A DNA stretch of 64,000 nucleotides from Thermasporomyces sp040195635 (GCF_040195635.1 NZ_JBEFTX010000003.1:465945-529944); one strand, 5' to 3'. Numbered from the stretch's first letter, positions 43,038-52,835 are shown. The notes: a model not told the origin generated them from the letters alone. Numbers and translations: made by a program.

Positions 43038-44165
43038 ATGAGGGAACTCGCGGGGGCGAATGGTCCGTCGACGGGGCAGATCTCGGCGGCGAGGCCGCTC
43101 ATCGGTGAAGAGGAACGCCGGGCGGTCGACCGGATCCTCGCCAGCGGGATGATGGTGCAGGGGCCGGAGGTCGCGGCGTTCGAGACCGAGTTCGCCGCCT
43201 TGGTCGACGGGCGTACGTGTGTGGCCGTCAACTCCGGCACCAGCGCCCTGCACCTCGGCCTGCTCGCGGCCGGGGTCGGGCCGGGCGACGAGGTGATCGT
43301 CCCGTCGTTCACGTTCGCCGGCACCGCCAACGCGGTCGCGCTCGCCGGGGCGACGCCAGTGTTCGCCGACATCGAACCGCGCTTCTTCTGCCTCGACCCC
43401 GCCTCCGTCGAGGCCGCGGTCACGCCTCGCACGGTCGGGATCATGCCGGTCCACATCTACGGCCATCCCGCCGACCTGGACGCCCTGCAGGCGATCGCGG
43501 ACCGCCACGGCCTCGCCCTCTTCGAGGACGCCTGCCAGGCGCACCTCGCCCGCTGGCGCGGCCGGCCGGTCGGTGCGTTCGGCGAAGTGGCGGCGTTCAG
43601 CTTCTATCCCACCAAGAACATGACGACCGGCGAGGGCGGCATGGTCGTCTGTGCCGACGAGGCGGTCGCGCGCAAGGTCCGCCTGCTTCGCAACCAGGGC
43701 ATGGAACGCCGCTACGAGAACGAGGTAGTCGGCTTCAACACCAGGATGACGGACATGGCCGCGGCCATCGGCCGGGTGCAGCTCGGCCGGGTCCCCGGGT
43801 GGACCGCACGCCGACGGGCCAACGCCGCCGTGCTGTCCTCGGAGCTGGCCGTCGAGGCCCCGGGTGTGGCCCTTCCACAGGTGGCGGAGGGTGCCGAGCA
43901 CGCCTATCACCAGTACACGATCCGTACCGACGACCGCGACGCGATCCAGTCGCGACTGCAGGAGGCCGGAATCGGGACGGGGGTCTACTACCCGATCCCG
44001 ACCCACCAGCTGCGGTCGTTCGCCAGCAGTGCCGGGTGTGGCGTCGAGCTGCCGGTGACCGAGCAGGTCTGCCGCGAGGTGCTGTCCCTGCCGGTACATC
44101 CGGCGCTCTCCCACCCCGACCTCGAACGCATCGTGGCCGCGGTGGCGAAGGCGGTCGCCGGATGA
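43038..44165 (+). CDS. DegT-family aminotransferase (WbpE/WlbC-like)
   Basis: The 375-residue PLP aminotransferase has the cofactor Lys at 193 (SFYPTKNMTTGEGG), CVAVNSGTSALHLGLLAAGVG, VPSFTFAGTANAVALAGATP, FEDACQAHLA, and the C-terminal GIGTGVYYPIPTHQLRSF. In WbpE/WlbC the substrate is the 3-keto form of UDP-GlcNAcA made by a Gfo/Idh oxidoreductase; such an oxidoreductase follows here. Start ATG 43038. Confidence 0.93.
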   Translation: MRELAGANGPSTGQISAARPLIGEEERRAVDRILASGMMVQGPEVAAFETEFAALVDGRTCVAVNSGTSALHLGLLAAGVGPGDEVIVPSFTFAGTANAVALAGATPVFADIEPRFFCLDPASVEAAVTPRTVGIMPVHIYGHPADLDALQAIADRHGLALFEDACQAHLARWRGRPVGAFGEVAAFSFYPTKNMTTGEGGMVVCADEAVARKVRLLRNQGMERRYENEVVGFNTRMTDMAAAIGRVQLGRVPGWTARRRANAAVLSSELAVEAPGVALPQVAEGAEHAYHQYTIRTDDRDAIQSRLQEAGIGTGVYYPIPTHQLRSFASSAGCGVELPVTEQVCREVLSLPVHPALSHPDLERIVAAVAKAVAG

Positions 44166-44253
44166 GTGCGTGGCCTGGCCAGCGGCGCGGGATACCCACC
44201 CGTGGACGACGGGCACTGGCACGACTCGCGCCCGCACGACGGGGGAGATGACG

Positions 44254-45249
44254 ATGGGAGTGCTACGCGCCGGCCTGGTCGGGCTCGGCATGATGGGCCG
44301 GCACCACGCGAGAGTGCTCCGGTCGCTCGAGGGCGTCGAGCTTGTCGCCGTCGCGGACCCGGGTGGCGACCCGCACAAGGTCGCGGGCGGGCTCGATGTG
44401 CTACCCGACGTCGAGAAGCTCATCGCCGCGGGCATCGACATCTGCGTACTCGCGATTCCCACCGCGAGCCATGAGGAGGCCGGTCTCGCGCTCGCCGCGG
44501 CCGGGGTGCACACGCTCGTCGAGAAGCCGCTGGCCAGTTCGGCGGCGGGTGCTGCCCGGCTCGCCGAGGCGTTCGAGGCGGCCGGCGTGGTCGGCTGCGT
44601 CGGTCACGTCGAGCGGTACAACCCTGCGCTGCAGAACCTCCGCGCGCGCCTCGAACACGGCGAGCTCGGCGAGATCTACCAGGTCATCACCCGCCGGCAG
44701 GGACCGTTCCCGAACCGCGTCGCCGACGTCGGGGTGGTCAAGGACCTCGCCACCCATGACGTCGACTCGACGGCGTGGGTGACGCAGCTGCCCTACCGTT
44801 CGGTGTCGGCGCGCACTGCGCACAAGAGCGGCCGGCAGCACGAGGACCTCGTCGCCGTCGTGGCCCAACTCGCCGACGGCACGGTCGTCAACCACCTCGT
44901 CAACTGGCTGTCCCCGATGAAGGAGCGCGTCACCGTCGTGACCGGCGAACGCGGCGCCTTCATCGCCGACACCATCGCAGCGGACCTGACGTTCCACGCC
45001 AACGGTGTGCGGCCGCTGGAGTGGGAGACGATGGCCTCGTTTCGTGGGATGACCGAGGGCGACATGATCAGGTACGCGATCGCGAAGCCGGAACCCCTGC
45101 GGACCGAGCTCGCCGCCTTCCGCGACGCCGTGCTCGGAGGAGGGGACCCCAACGTCGTCGTCGGCATGCGCGAAGGGCAGGCGATCGTCGAGGTGGCCGA
45201 GGCGATCATTCGTTCCGCCGCCGAAGGCCGTACCGTCGACCTCCCCTGA
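44254..45249 (+). CDS. Gfo/Idh/MocA oxidoreductase (WbpB/WlbA-like)
   Basis: The 331-residue NAD-dependent dehydrogenase has a Rossmann motif at the N-terminus (LVGLGMMGRHHARVL), the EKP motif (HTLVEKPLAS) and the substrate-domain helix VGHVERYNPALQNL. ATG 44254 was preferred to ATG 44248 because GGGGGAG is then 6 bp upstream. It probably oxidises C3 of UDP-GlcNAcA for the adjacent aminotransferase and acetyltransferase. UDP-GlcNAc 6-dehydrogenase (WbpA) is not in the window. Confidence 0.9.
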   Translation: MGVLRAGLVGLGMMGRHHARVLRSLEGVELVAVADPGGDPHKVAGGLDVLPDVEKLIAAGIDICVLAIPTASHEEAGLALAAAGVHTLVEKPLASSAAGAARLAEAFEAAGVVGCVGHVERYNPALQNLRARLEHGELGEIYQVITRRQGPFPNRVADVGVVKDLATHDVDSTAWVTQLPYRSVSARTAHKSGRQHEDLVAVVAQLADGTVVNHLVNWLSPMKERVTVVTGERGAFIADTIAADLTFHANGVRPLEWETMASFRGMTEGDMIRYAIAKPEPLRTELAAFRDAVLGGGDPNVVVGMREGQAIVEVAEAIIRSAAEGRTVDLP

Positions 45250-45280
45250 AGCAGCCTCGCCCTCTCGGTCCTCGCTGCTT
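45249..45280. terminator. Weak hairpin after the polysaccharide locus
   Basis: AAGCAGC (45249-45255) and GCTGCTT (45274-45280) can pair, in the 85-bp spacer between convergent genes. No T-run follows, so this is only a candidate. Confidence 0.35.
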
Positions 45281-45334
45281 GCTTGAGGGGCGCCCGCCCT
45301 CGTCCAGGGTGCGAGCGAGCAAGTCGGCGATCCC

Positions 45335-46471
45335 TCAGACGTAGCCCGTCGATCCGTCCGGTCGCACCGGCAGCTTGCGTTCCCAGTGCACGTAGTCGTC
45401 GGTCGCCAGCGCGTCCTCGTCGATCTCGACGCCCCAGCCGGGTCGGTCGGGACGGAGTTCGAGATGACCGTCGCGCGGAAGATAGGGGTCCGGACACCAG
45501 CGTGTCTCAGGCACCTTGTACTCGAGGATCTTGAAGTTCGGTTGCGCAGCAGCGAAGTGCAGGTTGACGGCGGTGGCCAAGGGTCCCATCGGATTGTGCG
45601 GCGCGACGCTGACGTAGTGCGCGTCGGCGATGGTCGCGATCTTCCGCAACTGCAGCAGACCGCCCACGACACACACGTCGGGTTGGATGATGTCGGCCCC
45701 TCGCACTTTCAACAGCTCCAGGAACTCGAACGGCGAATAGAGGCACTCGCCCGTGGCGATGGGCGCCTTCAGCTGGCCCCGCAACTGGCCCCACGCGGGA
45801 ATGTGTTCGGGGCGGATCGGCTCCTCGAAGAACAGCGGATCATACGGCGCCAAGGCGTTTCCCAGCTGGATCGCCTGGTACGGCTCGAAGATCTGTGCGT
45901 GCGCGTCGAAGGCGAACTCCCATTCGGTCGGGCTGAGCTCGCGCAACGAAGCGAAGTAGTCCGCCGCCAACCGGCACGTCTCGCCCCAACGTCCCTGGTT
46001 CAGGTCGCGCCGATAGGGGCTGAGCTTGAACGCCGTGAACCCGTACTCGGCATTCAGCCGCTGCGTCAGATCACGGCACTCCGCCGGATCAGGCGCAGAG
46101 TAGACACCGCAGTAGACGCGCACGCGGTCGCGGGCATGACCGCCGAGGAGCATGTAGACCGGCAGGTCGGCCGCCTTGGCGGAGATGTCCCACAGCGCGT
46201 GGTCGAGGGCGGACAACGCCGCCAACCCGAGCGCGCCGGGCGGGAACCGCGACGACTGCAGCAGCCTTCGTACGATGAACTCGATGCGCCGCGGATCGAC
46301 GCCCCTGATCTGGGCGAACAGGTAGTCGAGCAACGGGACGAGCGCCCAGTCGGGCCCGTGGTTGAAGGCCTCGCCCCATCCGACGATTCCTTCGTCGGTC
46401 TCGACCTTCACCAGCAGTCGGGGCCGCTCGCCGACCCGTTGCATGTACGTCTTCACCGCCGTCGTCCGCAT
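45335..46471 (-). CDS. Enolase-superfamily sugar acid dehydratase (galactonate-dehydratase-like)
   Basis: The 378-residue mandelate racemase/muconate lactonizing family protein has metal ligands Asp189 (FDAHAQIF), Glu216 (FFEEPIRPE) and Glu242 (ATGECLYS). General acid/base His191 and His292 (VAPHNPMGP) are spaced as in D-galactonate dehydratase, with FKLSP near 148-152. It probably dehydrates an aldonic or uronic acid; substrate uncertain. Start ATG 46471; divergent from hutF, 80 bp apart. Confidence 0.88.
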   Translation of the reverse strand: MRTTAVKTYMQRVGERPRLLVKVETDEGIVGWGEAFNHGPDWALVPLLDYLFAQIRGVDPRRIEFIVRRLLQSSRFPPGALGLAALSALDHALWDISAKAADLPVYMLLGGHARDRVRVYCGVYSAPDPAECRDLTQRLNAEYGFTAFKLSPYRRDLNQGRWGETCRLAADYFASLRELSPTEWEFAFDAHAQIFEPYQAIQLGNALAPYDPLFFEEPIRPEHIPAWGQLRGQLKAPIATGECLYSPFEFLELLKVRGADIIQPDVCVVGGLLQLRKIATIADAHYVSVAPHNPMGPLATAVNLHFAAAQPNFKILEYKVPETRWCPDPYLPRDGHLELRPDRPGWGVEIDEDALATDDYVHWERKLPVRPDGSTGYV

Positions 46472-46551
46472 CCGCTCACCTTCTCAGCGCGCGACCGCAC
46501 GGCGGTAGACGTCGTCCACGAGGGTAAGGACGTCAGGGAGAAGGGAGGCAC

Positions 46552-47949
46552 ATGAGCGGACCGTCGACTCCGACCTCGCCGACCACGCGGCCGGAGCCGT
46601 CCGCGTACTGGTGCGAGCTCGCCTGGATCCCGCCCGGCATCACGCCGACACCGAACGTTCTCGTCCGCGTCGACCGCGACCGGATCGTGGGGGTCGAGCC
46701 AGACACCCCAGCGCCGCCCCCCGGAGCGAAGACGCTGCGCGGACTCACGCTGCCCGGTCTCGCGAACGTTCACTCCCATGCGTTCCACCGCGCCCTCCGC
46801 GGTCGTACGCACAGAGCGAGCTCCGAAGCGGCCAGCTTCTGGACCTGGCGGACCCAGATGTACGACGTGGCGGACCGGCTCGACCCGGACAGCTACCTCG
46901 ACCTGGCGACGGCGACATACGCCGAGATGGCGCTCGCCGGCGTCACCTGTGTCGGGGAGTTCCACTACCTGCACCACGACCGACAGGGCAGGTCGTACGC
47001 CGAACCCAACGTCATGGCGGACGCCCTCGTCGCCGCGGCGCGCGCCGCCGGGCTGCGGATCGCGCTGCTCGACGCCTGCTACCTGTCGGGCGGGATCGGT
47101 CTGCCGCTGGCCGGCGCCCAACGCCGCTTCGGCGATGGCGACGTGGACCGCTGGGCCGACCGGGTGGAGCGGCTCGACCACGCCTACGCGGCCGCGGCGG
47201 ACGTCGTGATCGGCGCGGCCATCCACTCCGTCCGTGCGGTGCCGAGGGACCAGTTCGCCGGCGTCGTCGGCTGGGCAGCCCAGCGCGAACGTCCGCTGCA
47301 CGTGCACCTGTCGGAGCAGCGCCGCGAGAACGACGACTGCGTGGCGGCCTACGGCGTCTCCCCCACGAGGTTGCTCTTCGACGCCGGCGCCCTCTCTCCG
47401 CGTACGACCGCAGTCCACGCCACCCACCTCGACGGTGACGGCATCGGCCTGCTCGCCGGGACGGGTACGACCATCTGCCTGTGCCCCACCACCGAACGCG
47501 ACCTGGCCGACGGCATCGCCCCCGCCGCGGCGCTCGACCGCGCCGGCAGCCGGTTGGTACTCGGCACCGACAGCCACGCGGTGATCGACATGTTCGAGGA
47601 GGCCCGCGCCCTCGAACACCACGAGCGGCTCGCGTCCGGTCGACGCGGGCACTGGTCGGCCGCCGAGCTTCTCCGCGCCGTCACCGAGTCCGGTCACCAC
47701 GCGCTCGGTACCGACGACGCCGGTGTCATCAGCGCGGGCGCCCGCGCCGACCTGGTCTGCGTACGACTGGACTCGGTGCGCACCGCGGGCGCGACGCCGG
47801 ACCAGGCCGCCGACGCCGCGGTGTTCGCGGCGACCTCGAGTGACGTCGACGTCGTCGTCGCGAACGGAGTCCTGGTGGTCGAGGACGGCCGTCACCGCCT
47901 GCTGGGCGACGTCGCCGCGCGGCTGGAGCGCACGATCCGCGCGCTGTGA
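46552..47949 (+). CDS. hutF: Formimidoylglutamate deiminase HutF
   Basis: The 465-residue amidohydrolase of the five-step histidine degradation pathway converts N-formimidoyl-glutamate to N-formyl-glutamate and ammonia. The metal site HSHAFHRALRGRTH begins at about residue 74, with GEFHYLHHDRQG, VHLSEQRRENDDC, HATHLDGDGIGLL and GTDSHAVIDMFEEAR following in the HutF order. Start ATG 46552 after GGGAGAAGGGAGG. Other hut genes are not in the window. Confidence 0.9.
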   Translation: MSGPSTPTSPTTRPEPSAYWCELAWIPPGITPTPNVLVRVDRDRIVGVEPDTPAPPPGAKTLRGLTLPGLANVHSHAFHRALRGRTHRASSEAASFWTWRTQMYDVADRLDPDSYLDLATATYAEMALAGVTCVGEFHYLHHDRQGRSYAEPNVMADALVAAARAAGLRIALLDACYLSGGIGLPLAGAQRRFGDGDVDRWADRVERLDHAYAAAADVVIGAAIHSVRAVPRDQFAGVVGWAAQRERPLHVHLSEQRRENDDCVAAYGVSPTRLLFDAGALSPRTTAVHATHLDGDGIGLLAGTGTTICLCPTTERDLADGIAPAAALDRAGSRLVLGTDSHAVIDMFEEARALEHHERLASGRRGHWSAAELLRAVTESGHHALGTDDAGVISAGARADLVCVRLDSVRTAGATPDQAADAAVFAATSSDVDVVVANGVLVVEDGRHRLLGDVAARLERTIRAL

Positions 47950-48187
47950 ACGGCCCTTCGCGGGGCTCATCTCTGGCGTGGGTACTGGGACGACCGCACA
48001 GGGCCCGCACCGCCCGATTTGACCGATTCTGGACCGTGCGCACCGCGGACGTACATGAGGATTTATCCACAGTCCCGGCGTTGCGCACGAATTGGGACTT
48101 GTTTTCCACAACCCACCTTCCGGGCGATCCGGAAATTGCTCTAGGCTCCGTCTGTTTCGTCCAGACGACACCCTCGGGGGGTCACAC

Positions 48188-50374
48188 GTGAGATCGCGCC
48201 TGGTCGGCGGCCTGGCGGCTCTAGCCACTGTGCTGAGCGGTACGGCAGTGGTTGCCACAGCAGCTCCGGCCAACGCGGGCTCGTTGACGAGTCCCGTGTT
48301 CGGAAAGCAGCCCGACGCCATCGTTTCCCAGCGGGGGAACGACGGCACCGTGCGTGTCCTTGAGTCCAAGGGCGGCACCATCGAGCGTCCACAGGGCATC
48401 ACTGCCAAAGCCGAGCCAGAGGCGGCGGCCGAAGCTCACCTGACGCGTTACGCGAGTGCATTCGGCGTCCAGAGCGAAGAGCTCAGCCTCGCCAAGGCCA
48501 CCGACCTCGGCGACGGCAGTGCCGTCCGGTTCGACCGTTCCGTGGACGGTATCGACGTCTTCGGTGGCCAGGTGGTCGTCTCGCTCGACAGCCTCAACAA
48601 TCTCGAGTTCATCGTGGGTGAGACCGGCGGCAAGCCGCAGCGGTCGTTCCCCACGCTTGACCTCTTCGGCGAGAGCAAGCTCGCGAACGCCGCCAAGCAG
48701 GTCGTCGCCCGGCGCGAGAAGCTGCGGTCGACCAGCGGCCTCGAGGTCGAGTCCGAGGGCAGGGCGTGGTACGACGGCAAGGTGCTCGGCGTGCCTGACG
48801 CCAAGGGCATCGAGCCGGTCTACAGCTACAAGGTGCACAGCGAGAACCTCGACATCTCCTACCAGGTGCTCGTGAACGCCGCCACCCGCAAGACCGAGAT
48901 CGCATACTCGCTGGTGCAGCACGCCATCAACCGCGTGGTGTGTGACGCGGAGTCGCAGGTCATCGAGGAGTACGCCTGTAACGGCGAGACGGTGCCCTAC
49001 GCCCGCACCGAGGGCGACGCGTCGTCGGCGGTGGATGACGTCAACAAGGTCTACGACTACTTCCACGACACCTCGGTCCGGTTCTCGAGCTACATCAACA
49101 CCGACGTGACCCAGCTCATCGGGACCGACTACGGCGACGGGCAGGGTAAGGCCCTCCGCGCCACCGTGCGGGTGTGCACAACCGAGGCGTGCCCTTACGA
49201 GAATGCCTTCTGGGATGGCGAGCAGATGGTGTTCGGCGAAGGCGTCACGACCGACGACATCACCGCGCACGAACTCGCGCACGGTGTCACCCAGCAGACG
49301 TCGAACCTCGCGTACATCTTCCAGTCGGGGGCCATCAACGAAGGCCTCTCCGACTTCTGGGGCGAGATGGTCGACATCAACAACGGCAGTGACGACGACA
49401 ACGCCGACACCCGTTGGCAGGTCGGCGAGGGCTCCTCGCTCGGCGTGATCCGCGACATGCAGGACCCCGGATCGCTCGGTCAGCCCGACCGGATGACGTC
49501 GCCGGACTTCTTCGACGGCACGTCGTTCGAGGACAACGGTGGCGTCCACTACAACAGCGGTGTCTTCAACAAGGCCATCTACCTGATGACCGACGGCGAG
49601 GACTTCAACGGCTACCAGATCCGTGGGCTCGGGCCGGCGAAGACCGCGAAGATCGGCTGGACGCTGCAGAACCTCCTGCCGCCGGGTGCGGACTACAAGG
49701 ACGTCTTCTACACCCTGCCGCTGTCCTGCCGGAAGAACATCGGTCGGGCCGGTAGCTACATCACCGAGGACGACTGCCAGCAGGTCGACAAGGTCGTCCG
49801 GGCGACGGAGATGTACAAGGACCCGTTGCAGGGTTCGGCGCAGAACGTCGACTACTGCGAGGACGGCCTGAAGCACACGCCGTCCTACGTCCAGGGCTTC
49901 GAGTCCAAGAACGACGGTTGGACGTTCCAAGGCAACTGGTTCCTCAGCAACGAGGTGGGCTTCTACCGCTACGCCGCGGTCGGTGAGGAAGCGGCGGTGG
50001 CCTGGTCACTCGCCGGCGACGACATCTCGCTGACGCAGAGCGTGGCAGTGGAGATACCAGCCGATGCGTTCATCCGGTACGACCACGCCTATCTGCTCGA
50101 CGACGGTGACGGCGCGGCACTCGAGTACTCCGAGGACAACGGCCTCACCTGGAAGGCCGCGGCTGACCTGCCGAATGTCAACGGTGAGGACGTGCCGGTC
50201 GACACACTCGGCGGTGCCGACAGCTTCGCCGGCAACTCGGTGGGCTTCGGCGGTACCCGCTACGACGCCTCCAGCCTGGCTGGGAAGTCGGTGAAGTTCC
50301 GGTTCCGCTCGGCGGTGGCGACTGACAACTCCGCCTGGTGGGTCGACAACTTCAAGATCTACAACTGCGGCTGA
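48188..50374 (+). CDS. Secreted M4-family zinc metalloprotease, paralog 1
   Basis: The 728-residue thermolysin-like protease has a signal peptide (about 1-32), a FTP/PepSY-type propeptide (about 50-270), and a catalytic domain with HELAHG (His361-His365), the third zinc ligand Glu385 (AINEGLSDFWGE) and active-site His in GGVHYNSGVFNKAIY. The C-terminal jelly-roll domain (about 575-728) is probably carbohydrate- or protein-binding. GTG 48188 matches the start of the paralog. A TAGGCT -10-like hexamer lies at 48142. Mature Cys residues suggest disulfides. Confidence 0.94.
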   Translation: MRSRLVGGLAALATVLSGTAVVATAAPANAGSLTSPVFGKQPDAIVSQRGNDGTVRVLESKGGTIERPQGITAKAEPEAAAEAHLTRYASAFGVQSEELSLAKATDLGDGSAVRFDRSVDGIDVFGGQVVVSLDSLNNLEFIVGETGGKPQRSFPTLDLFGESKLANAAKQVVARREKLRSTSGLEVESEGRAWYDGKVLGVPDAKGIEPVYSYKVHSENLDISYQVLVNAATRKTEIAYSLVQHAINRVVCDAESQVIEEYACNGETVPYARTEGDASSAVDDVNKVYDYFHDTSVRFSSYINTDVTQLIGTDYGDGQGKALRATVRVCTTEACPYENAFWDGEQMVFGEGVTTDDITAHELAHGVTQQTSNLAYIFQSGAINEGLSDFWGEMVDINNGSDDDNADTRWQVGEGSSLGVIRDMQDPGSLGQPDRMTSPDFFDGTSFEDNGGVHYNSGVFNKAIYLMTDGEDFNGYQIRGLGPAKTAKIGWTLQNLLPPGADYKDVFYTLPLSCRKNIGRAGSYITEDDCQQVDKVVRATEMYKDPLQGSAQNVDYCEDGLKHTPSYVQGFESKNDGWTFQGNWFLSNEVGFYRYAAVGEEAAVAWSLAGDDISLTQSVAVEIPADAFIRYDHAYLLDDGDGAALEYSEDNGLTWKAAADLPNVNGEDVPVDTLGGADSFAGNSVGFGGTRYDASSLAGKSVKFRFRSAVATDNSAWWVDNFKIYNCG

Positions 50375-50403
50375 TCCATAGCCGTACGACCAGGGGCCTC
50401 GGT

Positions 50404-50424
50404 CCGCCTCCTCACTGGAGGTGG
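50404..50424 (+). terminator. Hairpin after the first M4 protease
   Basis: CCGCCTCC (50404-50411), loop TCACT, GGAGGTGG (50417-50424); 8 pairs with one G-U. It lies 29 bp after the stop, without a T-run. Confidence 0.55.
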
Positions 50425-50624
50425 TCCGGGGCCGTTGGCGTTCGCGGGCTTTTCGCACGGTTCATGACAGGCGTGTGTCGGTTGTCTTGCGGTGTTTTGG
50501 CCTGTCTCGGGAGCATGCTTCCGGTACGCACCGTTGGGTAGGCAATGCGCCCGGTCTGCTAATAGGCTCTCGCCGGCACCGTTCTCCGTGACCCCGACCG
50601 ACGGTTCCGACGATGGGAGTCCCT

Positions 50625-52835
50625 GTGAGGTACCGACGCGCAGTCGGCGGCCTGGCCGCCCTGGCGACGGTCATCAGCGGAAGTGCACTGGTCGCGCTTG
50701 CCGCTCCGTCTTATGCCGGATCGTCGACCGGCCCGGCGTTCCCCGTCGAGCGGTCCGGCGACGGAGTCACCCTGCTCGAGGGAGCCGATGGGGTGGTCCG
50801 CGGCCTGTTGGCCGATGACGCCCCTGTCGCGTTACCCCAGGGGATGACCGGGTCGCCGGAGGACGCGGCCCGCACCCACCTCGAACGCTTCGCCGCGAAG
50901 ATGGGGATCGATGCCGACACGCTCCGGCCGGCGGGCGCGTCGAAGGTGGCCGGCGGAGAGGTGGTTCGGCTGCAGCAGTACATCAACGGACTCCCGGTGG
51001 TGGCCGGCGACGTCACGGCGACCCTCGACCACTCGGGCGGACTCGAGGCGCTGCTCGGGGAGACGGTCTCGGGCGTGGTCGAGGCTCCCACCAGTCTGTT
51101 CAGCGATGCGCGCGCACGGGTGGTCGCGCGGGAGTACGTCGCAGACAAGGCCGATGTCCCCGCTCTCGGCCTGCGCGTGGAGGACCAGGGCGACTGGATC
51201 TACAACCCCAGACTGCTCGGCGCGCCGGGGCCCGCGGTCAACCGCGAGACGCAGAAGTTGCATGTGTCGAGCCGCGACGGCCTGATCGACTACACCATCT
51301 TCGTCGACCCGGGTTTCGAGTCGGTCGCCCTCGCCTACAGCAACAATCACGAGGCGGTCAACCGCAAGGTCTGCGACCTGGACAACCGCGACGTGGGCGT
51401 GCCCGAGAGTGCGGCCTGTGACGACGTGACGGTCGCGTACTCCCGCCTGGAAGGTCAGGGGCCCTCCGGCATCGCCGACGTCGACACGGTCTATGACAAC
51501 CTCGGCGAGACGGCCGAGCAGTACTCCAGGCTGGCCGGCCTCGACGTCTCAGCCCTGGTCGGTGGCGAGGACAGGAGCCTCCGGGCGACCACCCGCGTCT
51601 GCGCCACCGGCTACCAGGAGGGGTGTCCGCTGGCCAACGCGTTCTGGAGCGACACCCTGCAACAGTTGGTCTACGGCGACGGCGTGACCGGCCTCGACGT
51701 CACCGCACACGAACTCGCCCACGGGGTGACCGCGCACACGTCGCAGCTCTACTACGTCTACCAGTCGGGCGCGATCAACGAGTCGATGTCCGACGTCTTC
51801 GGCAACCTGATCGACCTCGCGGTCAACCCGGAGAAGCAGGGCAGCGCTGAGGCCTGGTTCATCGGTGAGGACAGCCGGCCGGCCGCTGCGTCGATGCCGG
51901 TTCCGCTGCGGAGCATGGCGGACCCGACGGCGACCAAGAGCCCCGACCGGTTGACGTCCTCGCTGTGGGACGCCGACCCGGACCATCAGGACTTCGGCGG
52001 GGTGCACAGCAACAGCGGTCCGGGCAACAAGGCCGCCTATCTGATTGCCCAGGGCGACAGGTTCAACGGCTATGACGTCCGCGGACTGGGCCTGGACAAG
52101 ACGTTCACGATCTACTGGACGGCGCAGCGGATCCTCACCTCCGGCGCGGACTACAAGGAGTTGTTCCACGTCCTGCCGTTGTCGTGCCAGAAGAACATCG
52201 GCAAACCCGGCACCGGGATCACCGAGGACGACTGCGCACAGGTCGACAAGGCCGTACGCGCCACCGAGATGCACATGGACGCGGCCGAGTCCGCTCCGGT
52301 CGCGGCGGCGTACTGCCCGGCCGGCGAGCAGGTCGAGGCGTCCTACACCCAGGCGTTCGACGCTCCGCCCGTCGACTGGGACGTCGACAGCGAGGGCTCG
52401 GGCCTGAGCGTGGCCGACTTCGGGTTCGCCAACGTCAACCGCGGCGCCGACGCTCTGCTTCTGTCCACCACGGAGGGCGAGATCGAGGAGACGTCGGTCA
52501 CCTCGGAGCCGGTCCCGGTTCCGGCGGGCGGTCGGCTCCGCCTCGACTACTCGACCCTCTTCGGTCTGTACGCACCTGTCGACGGACCCACCGCCAGGCT
52601 GGAGTACTCCACCGACGGCCTGCTCTGGCTTCCGGCGCAGTCGCTCGCGGGGTCACGGAACGGCGGCCCGTGGAGCGGCCACTCCTACGGTTGGTCGTCG
52701 GCGAGATACGACCTGTCGTCGCTGGCGGGACACCACGTGCGGTTCCGGATCAGCGTGGAGGGGACGACGGGGGACGACAACAACCCGTCGTCGGTCCTCA
52801 ACGTCGACAACGTGAAGGTCTACACCTGCAGGTAG
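50625..52835 (+). CDS. Secreted M4-family zinc metalloprotease, paralog 2
   Basis: The 736-residue protein is a tandem paralog of the preceding protease, with the same signal peptide (VGGLAALATVISG versus VGGLAALATVLSG), propeptide, HELAHG (from His362), GAINESMSDVFG and GGVHSNSGPGNKAAY, then a jelly-roll C-terminus. GTG 50625 was chosen because it aligns with the paralog and has GGGAG 6 bp upstream; ATG 50613 overlaps that site. TAGGCT at 50563-50568 resembles the -10 of copy 1. Substrate preference may differ since Glu-Gly after the zinc Glu is Glu-Ser here. Confidence 0.93.
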   Translation: MRYRRAVGGLAALATVISGSALVALAAPSYAGSSTGPAFPVERSGDGVTLLEGADGVVRGLLADDAPVALPQGMTGSPEDAARTHLERFAAKMGIDADTLRPAGASKVAGGEVVRLQQYINGLPVVAGDVTATLDHSGGLEALLGETVSGVVEAPTSLFSDARARVVAREYVADKADVPALGLRVEDQGDWIYNPRLLGAPGPAVNRETQKLHVSSRDGLIDYTIFVDPGFESVALAYSNNHEAVNRKVCDLDNRDVGVPESAACDDVTVAYSRLEGQGPSGIADVDTVYDNLGETAEQYSRLAGLDVSALVGGEDRSLRATTRVCATGYQEGCPLANAFWSDTLQQLVYGDGVTGLDVTAHELAHGVTAHTSQLYYVYQSGAINESMSDVFGNLIDLAVNPEKQGSAEAWFIGEDSRPAAASMPVPLRSMADPTATKSPDRLTSSLWDADPDHQDFGGVHSNSGPGNKAAYLIAQGDRFNGYDVRGLGLDKTFTIYWTAQRILTSGADYKELFHVLPLSCQKNIGKPGTGITEDDCAQVDKAVRATEMHMDAAESAPVAAAYCPAGEQVEASYTQAFDAPPVDWDVDSEGSGLSVADFGFANVNRGADALLLSTTEGEIEETSVTSEPVPVPAGGRLRLDYSTLFGLYAPVDGPTARLEYSTDGLLWLPAQSLAGSRNGGPWSGHSYGWSSARYDLSSLAGHHVRFRISVEGTTGDDNNPSSVLNVDNVKVYTCR

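Noticed and set aside
48063..48110. Two DnaA-box-like 9-mers (TTATCCACA, TTTTCCACA)
   Set aside because: Only two sites, no dnaA/dnaN neighbourhood and no cluster, so not an origin. Probably chance in a less GC-rich promoter region.
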